Source: an uncultured Gammaproteobacteria bacterium
GTDB taxonomy: Bacteria > Pseudomonadota > Gammaproteobacteria > GCA-001735895
DNA: 33,900 nt
NCBI GenBank assembly: GCA_947259485.1
Contig: CAMYLU010000033.1
Coordinates: 1 to 33,900, forward strand
Direction of reading: 5' to 3'
Part shown: positions 8,029 to 15,928 of the stretch, one piece after another
Numbering within the stretch: position 1 is the first letter of the stretch
How the letters are laid out: each line of letters begins with the position of its first letter
Program-made: the position numbers and the translations under genes
Notes under the pieces: generated by a model
What the model was told of the DNA's origin: nothing
Database searches by the model: none
Seen by the model: only the letters and a program-made list of their open reading frames with translations

Positions 8029-10800
8029 ATGCCTGACACCGGAGCCCCAAAAAACAGAAACCAGCGCACCAACCTGGATTTTTACCACAGTCCGACCCAG
8101 ATGCGTTTCGATACCTGGAATCGCCTCGACGAGCATGCTAACCGTCTCAGCGCGAAACATCTGCGCAAGGCTGATGTCGCGAGCCTGGTCAAGCAAATTC
8201 GCGAAGCGCTTAGCCTGCTGCATACCTTTGAAGACTATAGTGCATTCCCGTCCCAGGAAGATTTTGATCTGTTGTGGAAACTGTTCAACGATGAAGATTA
8301 CGAGCTGCTTTCGCGCATGGTCACGCGAATCGTGCGTGCTCTCACCGGCGGTACCTATCGCTCGCGGCAAATCAATCTGCGCACAGCCTCCGAACTCGAC
8401 GAGCGTGGAGAAGCGAGTCATCATCATGACGAATTGTCGCATCAGCAGCGGCCCTATTTCGAAGTCCTGTTCGTCGACGAAAGCGGGCCGGATGATGTCA
8501 AGTTATTGCGCGATAGCCTGCGTAAAATGAGGCGCCCGGAAGATCGTTTCATCTACGATATCGTGGTCGTGCCGAGCTTTGAAGACGCATTGATCGCGGT
8601 ACTGTTTAACTACAATATCCAGGTTGCGGTGATTCGATATGGTTTCCCGTTACGCTCGGTGAATCACCTCGAAATTTTACAGCGTTATCTCGCCAAGATA
8701 GATGAGACCGAATACGAGGACTCGCTTGACACCACGCGCGGGCCACTGCTGGGGAGTCTGCTGGCCGAGGTGCGTCCGGAACTGGACCTGTACCTGGTGA
8801 CCGATGCCGCGGTCGAGGATATCGCCGGTAACGTATCGCAGAAATTTAAGCGGATTTTCTACCAGCAGGAAGACTATCTCGATCTGCATCTGAATATCTT
8901 GCGCGGCATCGAGGCGCGCTATGAAACGCCGTTTTTTACCGCATTGCGCAAGTACAGCCAGCAGCCAACCGGGGTTTTCCATGCGATGCCGATATCGCGC
9001 GGTAAATCGATCACCAAGTCGCACTGGATCAAGGACATGGTCCAGTTTTACGGTATGAATATCTTTCTCGCCGAAACCTCGGCCACTTCGGGTGGGCTCG
9101 ATTCACTGCTGCAGCCGCACGGGCCAATCAAGAAAGCGCAGCAACTCGCGGCGCGTGCTTTTGGCGCCAAGCGCACCTATTTTGTGACCAATGGCACCTC
9201 CACCGCCAACAAGATCGTGGTGCAGGCACTGGTGAAGCCGGGCGATATCATCCTGGTAGACCGCGACTGCCACAAGTCGCATCACTATGGCATGGTGCTG
9301 GCGGGTGCCCAGGTTTGCTACCTCGATTCTTACCCGTTGAACGATTACTCCATGTACGGTGCGGTACCGCTAAAAGAAATAAAGAGCAAGCTGCTGTTGT
9401 ACAAGAAGGCCGGCCTGCTGCACAAGGTCAAGATGCTGTTGCTGACCAACTGCACCTTCGATGGCGTTGTGTACAACGTCGAGCGGCTGATGGAAGAGTG
9501 CCTGGCGATCAAGCCGGACCTGGTGTTCCTGTGGGATGAGGCCTGGTTTGCATTTGCCGGCTTTACACCGACCTACCGGCGGCGCGCGGCAATGGCGACC
9601 GCCAACCGGTTACGCGGGCGATATCGAAGCGAGGCATACCGGCAAGAATACGACGAGTACCAGAAACGCATTGCCAAATGCAAGGATGAAGATTTGCTCG
9701 AGCAGCGACTGCTGCCTGATCCGGATAAGGTACGTATACGTGCCTATGCCACCCAGTCGACGCATAAATCGCTAACCTCGCTGCGCCAGGGCTCGATGAT
9801 CCACGTTTACGACCAGGAATTTAACCATAAGGTGCAGGAACCGTTCGACGAGGCTTTCATGACCCACACCTCGACCTCGCCTAATTACCAGATTCTGGCT
9901 TCGCTCGATATTGGCCGGCGCCAGGTCGAACTGGAAGGATTCGAGCTGGTGCAAAAGCAGATCGAGCTGGCGATGGTGATTCGCGAGCGCGTGGCTTCGC
10001 ATCCGCTGCTGAGCCGCTATTTCACCTTTCTCGAGGCAAAGGACATGATTCCCTCGGAATACCGGCCTTCCGGAATCGACAGCTATTTCAGCCCGGAAAA
10101 AGGCTGGCGAAACAATGGCATGGAAGAAGCCTGGGAGAGAGATGATTTTGTCATCGATTTAACCCGACTGACGCTTTATGTTGGCAAAACCGGCATCGAC
10201 GGAGATACCTTCAAGAACGAGTACCTGATGGATAAATATGGTATCCAGATCAACAAGACTTCGCGTAACACCGTTTTATTCATGACCAATATCGGCACCA
10301 CGCGCAGCTCGGTCGCGTTTCTGATCGAGGTATTGGTGAAAATTGCGACCGAGCTCGATCAGCAGCGCGAGGACGCCAGCCGGGTAGAGCGCAAGTTGAT
10401 CGAGAAACGCGTGAAATCAATGTCGGAAGAACTGCCGCCATTACCGGATTTCAGTTACTTTCACGCCGCGTTTTGCCCGGGCTCGCAGCAAAAGGTTAAG
10501 ACTACTGATGGCGATATCAGGAGCGCTTTTTTCTATGCCTATGACGAGGAAAACTGCGAATATATGACCATCGACGAGGATACCATCGGTGCCGCGATGA
10601 AGTCGGGACGGGAGCTGGTATCGGCCAGTTTCGTGACACCATACCCGCCGGGATTTCCGATACTGGTTCCGGGACAGGTGGTGAGCGAGGAGATATTGGC
10701 CTTCATGCGCGCGCTGGATGTCAAGGAAATCCATGGTTACAACCCCGAAATCGGCTTGCAGCTTTTTACCGAGGAAATGCTGGCAAAACTGCAGCGCTGA
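8029..10800 (+). CDS. Orn/Lys/Arg-type PLP-dependent decarboxylase (probable arginine decarboxylase)
   Basis: This is a fold-type I PLP enzyme that removes the carboxyl group of a basic amino acid to give agmatine, cadaverine or putrescine. The 923-residue protein has an N-terminal part (about 1-310) including a response-regulator-like wing. The catalytic domain contains TNGTSTANKI (about 388-397), DRDCHKSHH (411), the PLP Asp in WDEAWF (Asp503) and the Schiff-base Lys580 in STHKSLTSLRQGS. It is longer than the roughly 750-residue enterobacterial forms and resembles the longer group found in many proteobacteria. The frame stays open back into gabD, but ATG 8029 with AGGA upstream is the first start outside gabD. 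Being divergent from gabDT, a flow from arginine through putrescine to GABA is plausible. Substrate choice is inference. Confidence 0.88.
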   Translation: MPDTGAPKNRNQRTNLDFYHSPTQMRFDTWNRLDEHANRLSAKHLRKADVASLVKQIREALSLLHTFEDYSAFPSQEDFDLLWKLFNDEDYELLSRMVTRIVRALTGGTYRSRQINLRTASELDERGEASHHHDELSHQQRPYFEVLFVDESGPDDVKLLRDSLRKMRRPEDRFIYDIVVVPSFEDALIAVLFNYNIQVAVIRYGFPLRSVNHLEILQRYLAKIDETEYEDSLDTTRGPLLGSLLAEVRPELDLYLVTDAAVEDIAGNVSQKFKRIFYQQEDYLDLHLNILRGIEARYETPFFTALRKYSQQPTGVFHAMPISRGKSITKSHWIKDMVQFYGMNIFLAETSATSGGLDSLLQPHGPIKKAQQLAARAFGAKRTYFVTNGTSTANKIVVQALVKPGDIILVDRDCHKSHHYGMVLAGAQVCYLDSYPLNDYSMYGAVPLKEIKSKLLLYKKAGLLHKVKMLLLTNCTFDGVVYNVERLMEECLAIKPDLVFLWDEAWFAFAGFTPTYRRRAAMATANRLRGRYRSEAYRQEYDEYQKRIAKCKDEDLLEQRLLPDPDKVRIRAYATQSTHKSLTSLRQGSMIHVYDQEFNHKVQEPFDEAFMTHTSTSPNYQILASLDIGRRQVELEGFELVQKQIELAMVIRERVASHPLLSRYFTFLEAKDMIPSEYRPSGIDSYFSPEKGWRNNGMEEAWERDDFVIDLTRLTLYVGKTGIDGDTFKNEYLMDKYGIQINKTSRNTVLFMTNIGTTRSSVAFLIEVLVKIATELDQQREDASRVERKLIEKRVKSMSEELPPLPDFSYFHAAFCPGSQQKVKTTDGDIRSAFFYAYDEENCEYMTIDEDTIGAAMKSGRELVSASFVTPYPPGFPILVPGQVVSEEILAFMRALDVKEIHGYNPEIGLQLFTEEMLAKLQR

Positions 10801-10908
10801 GTAAGACCAACGCTGTTCGAAGCGCGATATCCCGAGCCGTTATACCCAGGAGGGAACTTTTTCGGCAATTTCTCGATCCCGGGTTTTAGTGTCGCGCGGC
10901 AACAATTC

Positions 10909-11973
10909 TTAAAATTGCAGCACCGGAATGGGTTTACTGGTGTAAACCTCGCCGTAGGCTCTGCTGTTTTTCGGGTAGCCTTCGGGATCGACAAAATCGA
11001 TCTGGTACTCTTGCGGCTCGAACCAGTCGAAATCGAAGGCCCAGGTTTTTTCCGGCCAGAAATATTCGCAGGCACCATGTTGCGGATAAAAGGCCGCATC
11101 ATACAAGGTGCCAAAGCCCCGTGCATACTGAGTCTGATACAGTGGCGCGCGTAAAAATTCCCGCGCGAAATCCCGTGCCGTGTGAACTCCGCTGGCAGTA
11201 ACGTCGGTGAGGTAACGAAAACGACCACGGCTGTCCACCTTGTCCTCGTAAATCGGCCAGTCGCTATCAGCCTGATGGTTAGTCGCAATATGATGCTCGT
11301 AAAAAACCGGATCGCGCCCGGGTGTAAGCTCAACCGTCCGCTGGTTTGCCTCGCGGTCGAGCAGCATAAGGTTATAAGCTCCCTGAACCGGAATGCGGCA
11401 AATTAATTCGGCGGCCTCGTCGACATCAGCGGCAAACTCGAGCAAGCAGCGTATCACTAGCGAGATGCCGAATCCGTCGGCAAACTGTTCGCGTCCACCA
11501 AATGACATTGATACTGCGAGCCCATCGCTGTTGATGCCATCGAGCAAACCGGACATACAGTCGAGCATGCCAATGACCTGCCGACGATTGAACTTGCTTT
11601 GCATCAGCAAGCCATCGAAAACATAAGGGGAATAATCGTAACTGCGCACCATGACGACTTCATCGGCTGGATATATCGCCTGCGAGCAACCACGAAAAAG
11701 CGGCGGTGGGCAGTATTGAGACAGGAATCGCGCGGCGTGATCGCCGCCGCCGGCGAGGTCGACCATGGCCTCGTAAACTGGCACGAATTCGGGAATATAC
11801 TGCTTTATCGCTTTCACCGATTCAAAGTAGGTTGGTCGGTCGCGTTCACCATAACGCAGAAACCATCGCTTGTAGGCGGGCCAAAGGCGTTTGAAATGGT
11901 GCTGCCAAATCGGACCGGCTTGTTCCTCCGCGAAGGCGCGGAAGGTGAATTTCATGTGCGTCGCGGCGGACAT
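10909..11973 (-). CDS. C45-family autoproteolytic acyltransferase/hydrolase (Ntn fold)
   Basis: The 354-residue protein resembles the acyl-CoA:6-aminopenicillanate acyltransferase / choloylglycine hydrolase type of N-terminal-nucleophile enzyme. These are made as precursors that cut themselves so that a Cys becomes the new N-terminus, and then hydrolyse or transfer acyl groups on linear amides. The probable nucleophile is Cys96 in RGCSQAIY, followed by VMVRSYDYSPY, DGINSDGLAVSMSFGG and later ATNHQ, all in the family order. The pro-region would be about 95 residues. ATG 11973 sits in TGATG with the stop of the upstream gene, so translation is probably coupled; a Met six codons further in is an alternative. 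The substrate is unknown. The 131-aa neighbour may be functionally linked. Confidence 0.8.
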   Translation of the reverse strand: MSAATHMKFTFRAFAEEQAGPIWQHHFKRLWPAYKRWFLRYGERDRPTYFESVKAIKQYIPEFVPVYEAMVDLAGGGDHAARFLSQYCPPPLFRGCSQAIYPADEVVMVRSYDYSPYVFDGLLMQSKFNRRQVIGMLDCMSGLLDGINSDGLAVSMSFGGREQFADGFGISLVIRCLLEFAADVDEAAELICRIPVQGAYNLMLLDREANQRTVELTPGRDPVFYEHHIATNHQADSDWPIYEDKVDSRGRFRYLTDVTASGVHTARDFAREFLRAPLYQTQYARGFGTLYDAAFYPQHGACEYFWPEKTWAFDFDWFEPQEYQIDFVDPEGYPKNSRAYGEVYTSKPIPVLQF

Positions 11974-12368
11974 CAAAATGGCGAAAAGGGTGGGTCGATG
12001 AGGGTCGGTGACGGTATTTCAGGAGAATCTTCGTCTTCAGCAATTGCGTTACCGACGGGTTCCAGGTCATTGCGGGTCCACCAGTACCAGAAACCCTGCT
12101 CGCGCAACCAGGTGCCGAGCTTGTCGATGCTGTTCCACTCGCGGCCCGTGCCGCGTGCGTTATATACACGGCAAAGCTGGTTATCGACGTAAACCGCCAC
12201 TGCCCAGGCCAGTGGATGCTTACCCGAATCGCCGTAACCGCCGCCCTGATGCATGCGCTCGACGCGAAAAACCACGGCAAATTCACCCAGCCTGGCGTTG
12301 TCCCGCAGGGGCGCCAGATCCGCCTGGGTGACCGATCCGGTGATTCCTAGTTCTACATCTTGACTCAT
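11973..12368 (-). CDS. hypothetical protein, 131 residues
   Basis: I do not recognise this protein. It has no signal peptide or membrane segment. The middle is rich in aromatic residues (WLREQGFWYWWTRNDLEPVG), and the acidic C-terminus is proline-rich. Its stop overlaps the start of the C45-family gene by one base (TGATG), so the two are almost certainly one transcript. It begins at the edge of a 123-bp spacer with the divergent VOC gene, without a clear ribosome binding site, which may mean a leaderless or short-leader mRNA. Tight coupling suggests an accessory or partner role for the hydrolase, but nothing in the sequence proves it. Confidence 0.7.
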   Translation of the reverse strand: MSQDVELGITGSVTQADLAPLRDNARLGEFAVVFRVERMHQGGGYGDSGKHPLAWAVAVYVDNQLCRVYNARGTGREWNSIDKLGTWLREQGFWYWWTRNDLEPVGNAIAEDEDSPEIPSPTLIDPPFSPF

Positions 12369-12392
12369 GATGTTGACTTTAGTTGATTATAT

Positions 12393-12449
12393 AACTACAT
12401 TATGGTTCATGATGTAGTTGAGAGCAATTGATCATTACTACATTACTGG
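12393..12449. promoter_or_regulatory. inverted repeat plus third half-site in divergent promoter region
   Basis: AACTACATTAT (12393-12403) and ATGATGTAGTT (12409-12419) form an 11-bp inverted repeat with one mismatch and a 5-base spacer. A further ACTACATTACTGG lies at 12437-12449, and ACATTATGG occurs again at the VOC start region. The cluster sits between divergent genes (12368 minus, 12504 plus) and looks like a multi-site operator controlling one or both. The regulator is not in the window. Confidence 0.55.
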
Positions 12450-12503
12450 AATCAAAAATATTTTTGATCCTTTATTTCACCATCCCACATTATGGAGCAT
12501 ATT

Positions 12504-13058
12504 GTGAATAAGAAAGTATCCCCCATTCCGCGCGGTTACCGCACCGCTACCCCTTGCCTGACAGTTTACGATATCGACAGCGCCGTTGCTTTTTACCAGG
12601 CCGCTTTCGGTGCCGAACTGCTGACTCGCCTGGCTGGTGCCGACGAATCGGTAGCATTACATGCCACGATGAAAATCGGCAACAGCATTATAGCCTTAAA
12701 TCGTGAGGCACCCGAGCTGGGCGTACTATCGCCGGCAAGCCTCGGTGTCAGCATCGGTCAGGTTCATCTTTACGTCGATGATGTTGATACCAGCTGGGAG
12801 CGCGCACTCGAGGCCGGTGCGATGGTGCATACAGCACTCTACGACAGCTTTTGGGGCGATCGAAGCGCAATCCTGGCAGATGGCAACGGCCACCTGTGGT
12901 CGATCGCAAGCAAGATCGAAAACTTGTCGCAAGCAGAGATCGCCCGTCGCGCCGCGGCCTGGTATGCGGTCGAAACAGAGACTGCGCCCGAGCCTGAAGT
13001 AGCGTTCGAGATGGTGCAAACCGAGGAAACACTTGCAGACGAGCATGTTGCTGTCTAA
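12504..13058 (+). CDS. VOC-family protein (glyoxalase/bleomycin-resistance fold, PhnB-like)
   Basis: The 184-residue product carries one VOC domain at about 14-135: PCLTVYDIDSAVAFYQAAFGAELL at the start, a middle IALN...PELG segment, VHLYVDDVDTSWERALEAGA, and FWGDRSAILADGNGHLWSIAS at the end. This is the pattern of PhnB/glyoxalase-like proteins whose paired modules bind a metal or small molecule. The C-terminal 45 residues form an acidic tail (EIARRAAAWY... then many Glu). GTG 12504 is preferred because GGAG lies six bases before it; an ATG at 12492 is the alternative start. A strong hairpin follows the stop. The substrate is unknown. Confidence 0.82.
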   Translation: MNKKVSPIPRGYRTATPCLTVYDIDSAVAFYQAAFGAELLTRLAGADESVALHATMKIGNSIIALNREAPELGVLSPASLGVSIGQVHLYVDDVDTSWERALEAGAMVHTALYDSFWGDRSAILADGNGHLWSIASKIENLSQAEIARRAAAWYAVETETAPEPEVAFEMVQTEETLADEHVAV

Positions 13059-13085
13059 GCTACGCGCATTTGTTTCACCTAGTCA

Positions 13086-13107
13086 GGGCCGGGATTATTC
13101 TCGGCCC
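13086..13107. terminator. 9-bp GC-rich stem-loop after the VOC gene
   Basis: GGGCCGGGA (13086-13094) pairs with TCTCGGCCC (13099-13107), one G-T wobble, with the loop TTAT. It lies 28 bp after the VOC stop and 21 bp before the amidase start, so it should separate the two transcripts. A T-run is missing, so termination strength is uncertain. Confidence 0.6.
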
Positions 13108-13127
13108 GCTTATGTGCGTCTCCCCGT

Positions 13128-14373
13128 ATGCAAGAAATATCGCTGTCCGCAGCGCAACAGTTAAAAGCCCTCGCGTCGGGTCAAACCAGCGCCGTCGACT
13201 TACTCGAGCAGACCATTGTCCGTGCTGAAGCGCTCGCACCGATACTCAACCCTATCGCTCTGAAACTCTACGGCCGCGCGCGCCAGGCCGCCATCGAAGC
13301 CGACAAGAAACGCGCCAGCGGTAAGTTTGGGCGTTTGTGTGGATTGCCGATTACGATCAAGGATTCCCAGTTTCTGGCGGGTTATCCCTGCGCTAATGGC
13401 TCGCAGGTACTCAGCGATTTCGTGCCGACCGAAACTTGCCGGGCGATCGAATTGATGGAACAGGAGGGTGCGATAACCTTTGCCAAGACCACCTGTCCGG
13501 GGCGGTGGGTCGATCCGTATTCCCGCTGGATTTTGTGGTATCGTCGGCTTTAAACCCAGTTTCGGGGTGGTGCCGCGTGAACCTTGTTTCCCGTCCTGGC
13601 AATCGATCGTTTCCTACGGACCGATGACGCGAAGCGTAGCCGATGCACGCCTGTTTTTAGATATTATCGGTGAAAATTTTGAGGGTAATACCAATCCTCG
13701 CTTGAACAAGCGCGGCATTATTTACTCGGAAGATCTTGGTTTTGCGCCAGTTAATACCGACGTGCGCGATGCTTTCCGCGCGGTGATCGAAAGCATGCGC
13801 CAGGCGGATTTCCAGATGATCGAGGATAACCCGGGTTTGACCTCTTCAGTTAAAACCTGGGCCATAACCGCCTGCTATGACGCCGCCGAGAATGCTCGGG
13901 GCAGCGCCTACAACATCGATTACCTGGGCGAAGTTGCCAAGGGATTCATCGATTTCGGCGAGCAATTCAGTGAGGCAGATTTTGCCGCGGCCCAGAAACA
14001 GCGCAAGGTGATCCGTGGCCACTACCAGCAGATGTTCAAGCGCCACAACGCTCGCATCCTGGTCACGCCGACGCTAGGCTGCGAGGCCTTTCCTCACGGT
14101 GCTATCCACCCGCACAAGATCGACGATACCCATATCGAAATGCCCTGGCTCGATTGGGCCAGTTTTCTTTACGACGCCAATCTGACCGGTATGCCCGCTT
14201 GCGCGATCCCAATGGGACTGGGGGACGAAGGCCTGCCGCTGTCGTTGCAGATCCTGGGGCCGGTGGGCAGCGACTACGAGGTGTTGCGCGTCGCCGAAGA
14301 AATCGAGAAGCTCATCGGCTGGGACAACTCGATTGTCACACCCGCGAATAGCTCGCTGGGACAAACCGCCTAA
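13128..14373 (+). pseudogene. amidase (amidase-signature family), broken by internal deletion and frame change
   Basis: Two frames together spell one amidase-signature enzyme. The first, from ATG 13128, gives an N-terminal part of about 124 residues with the catalytic Lys in GLPITIKDSQ, up to FAKTTCPG near 13500. It then runs into 17 unrelated residues and stops at 13553. The second frame resumes with GGGSIRIPAGFCGIVGFKP near 13500-13560 and runs to 14373 with normal family sequence (LVTPTLGCEAFP, the C-terminal LPLSLQILGP). Family members have about 50 residues between these blocks, including the GGSSGG with the cis-Ser of the Ser-cisSer-Lys triad. That block is gone and the frame has shifted by one. 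The protein cannot be active as written. Either a real deletion or an assembly error is possible. It ends overlapping the ATP-grasp gene by 4 bp. Confidence 0.88.
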
Positions 14374-15824
14374 AACAATTTCGAGCGATACGGGTCCTGG
14401 TATAGTTCGGGCACCGCTTTTGGTTCGGAGCCGTGAAACTCGGCATTGATCGCTGCGGTCCAGAGTTTGGCTCGTTCGCGCAGTTCGCGTTGCTCGGTCT
14501 GCATGCGCCCTCGCGAAACGATAATACCGAGATCGGCACCCTTGTAAACGTAATCACCTTCTCGATAAACCCGCAGATAGTAAGCCTCGTCGTTATCGAT
14601 GACGTTGGTCCAGTCAAGATCGGACCGGTCATAGGTAATAGCGCCGTGGTTATCCATTGACCAGACCCCGCTTCTCGGCGCATGCGTTAATAGCTTTACC
14701 TTGTCCTCGGTTTGCTTGAGTACCAGTTGACTCCAGAAATCGTATTCGTTCCAACGATTCTGTATTTTACGAAGATTGATCTCGTAATCGACATCAAGAT
14801 ATTCAAGCAGGTGAAACAGAAACAGCGGTACGCCACCGTAGTGCGCCGTAATCAGGTTGGTCAGGGGACTGGCGCCACTGATGCGCGGATTGACTTCGCC
14901 CAGGTAGGGCGTACCGTCATCGGTGTCGAGCAGGAAGTCCATACAAAACACGCCCTTGTACCCCTCCCGGTAAAGCCGATCCCCGAGCCCGGCCGCCATA
15001 TTGCGAAGGTCGCGCCGAATTTTGGCATTGAAAATCTTGGGCCAGACGTCGTTGCCGCACCAGCCGCCCTTGTAGGGTGTAATTTCCTCGAAGCCGGTAA
15101 TGTCGGTCTGTATCGGTCCTGATAATGTGCCGTGTCGCGTAACGCAGACTTCCATCGTGCCGGGCATGTGGTTGATGCGCTTCATGATCTTGAGCTGCTC
15201 ATCCTTCATGTCCTTGGCGTGTTTGTTGTAGTCACTCTCCGACTTGATAAAAAATGTGGTGCGCCCGGAATCGCCGTAAGGCGTCTGCACCACGAGATCG
15301 TTACCCAATTTTGCCTTGTTTGCTGCAGCCATTAGCTCGCTGAAACTGTCTGCCTTTTTGACCAGAATATTAGGAGCGCTGTCGATGCCGGCTTCACTGG
15401 CCAGCCTGGTTAGTTCGATCTTCGAATCCAGCCGTTTGCGCATCTCGACTGGTGGCAGCGCTATTTTTACCCCGAGTTCGTCGCAGATCTCCTCGGTCTT
15501 TTCGTCGAGCATGACGAACAGTAGCCGCGCCGGCCCCTTGCCGGCCTTCTTGATTCGATCGATCACTTCCTTGTGCATCAACATGTAGTTGCACACGTCC
15601 TCCATCGACTCGAATTCCGCGTGGCTTTTCTCGGAGGGCACGAAAACACGCGGGTGTTGGCCGTCGAAAGAATCAAAATAATTGATATGAAAGAATCGGT
15701 TGACGAATTTCTCGAGGCCCAGCAGGTTGAACGAAGTCGGCGAGACGAAAAAGATCGGCGTTTCATTACGTCGAAAGAAAGTGAGAATGTCGGATAATCC
15801 TCGAACCTTGGCGCTTCTACCCAT
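14370..15824 (-). CDS. ATP-grasp family ligase, substrate unknown
   Basis: ATP-grasp enzymes join a carboxylate to an amine or thiol through an acyl-phosphate. The 484-residue protein shows an N-terminal domain (about 1-140). The ATP-binding part has RKRLDSKIELTRLASEAGI, LVVQTPYGDSGRTTFFIK as the glycine-rich loop, GVFCMDFLLDTDDGTPYLGEVNPRISGASPL with the metal-binding Asp/Glu/Asn residues, and a C-terminal extension of about 130 residues. Such proteins are often labelled biotin carboxylase-like, but no biotin or carboxyltransferase partner is here. Start 15824 is favoured by GGGGGAAG eight bases upstream; in-frame ATGs at 15851 and 15878 lack one. It is divergent from the MttB-like gene across 104 bp and convergent with the broken amidase. 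An amide or peptide ligase role is possible. Confidence 0.82.
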   Translation of the reverse strand: MGRSAKVRGLSDILTFFRRNETPIFFVSPTSFNLLGLEKFVNRFFHINYFDSFDGQHPRVFVPSEKSHAEFESMEDVCNYMLMHKEVIDRIKKAGKGPARLLFVMLDEKTEEICDELGVKIALPPVEMRKRLDSKIELTRLASEAGIDSAPNILVKKADSFSELMAAANKAKLGNDLVVQTPYGDSGRTTFFIKSESDYNKHAKDMKDEQLKIMKRINHMPGTMEVCVTRHGTLSGPIQTDITGFEEITPYKGGWCGNDVWPKIFNAKIRRDLRNMAAGLGDRLYREGYKGVFCMDFLLDTDDGTPYLGEVNPRISGASPLTNLITAHYGGVPLFLFHLLEYLDVDYEINLRKIQNRWNEYDFWSQLVLKQTEDKVKLLTHAPRSGVWSMDNHGAITYDRSDLDWTNVIDNDEAYYLRVYREGDYVYKGADLGIIVSRGRMQTEQRELRERAKLWTAAINAEFHGSEPKAVPELYQDPYRSKLF

Positions 15825-15928
15825 ATTGCTTCCCCCAATATATGAAATCATCTGGATCGATAATGAACCAACGATCATATAAGATTGACTTGTTTAAAGC
15901 ACCCGATAATCCAAAATAAACAAACGCT

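Noticed and set aside
13411-13627. Short ORFs around the amidase junction as separate genes
   Set aside because: They are explained by the frame change in one amidase gene; the sequences at the junction outside the amidase frames match nothing.
14370-15824. Biotin carboxylase subunit of an acyl-CoA carboxylase
   Set aside because: Only the ATP-grasp fold is shared; no biotin carrier, carboxyltransferase or typical biotin carboxylase N-terminus is present.
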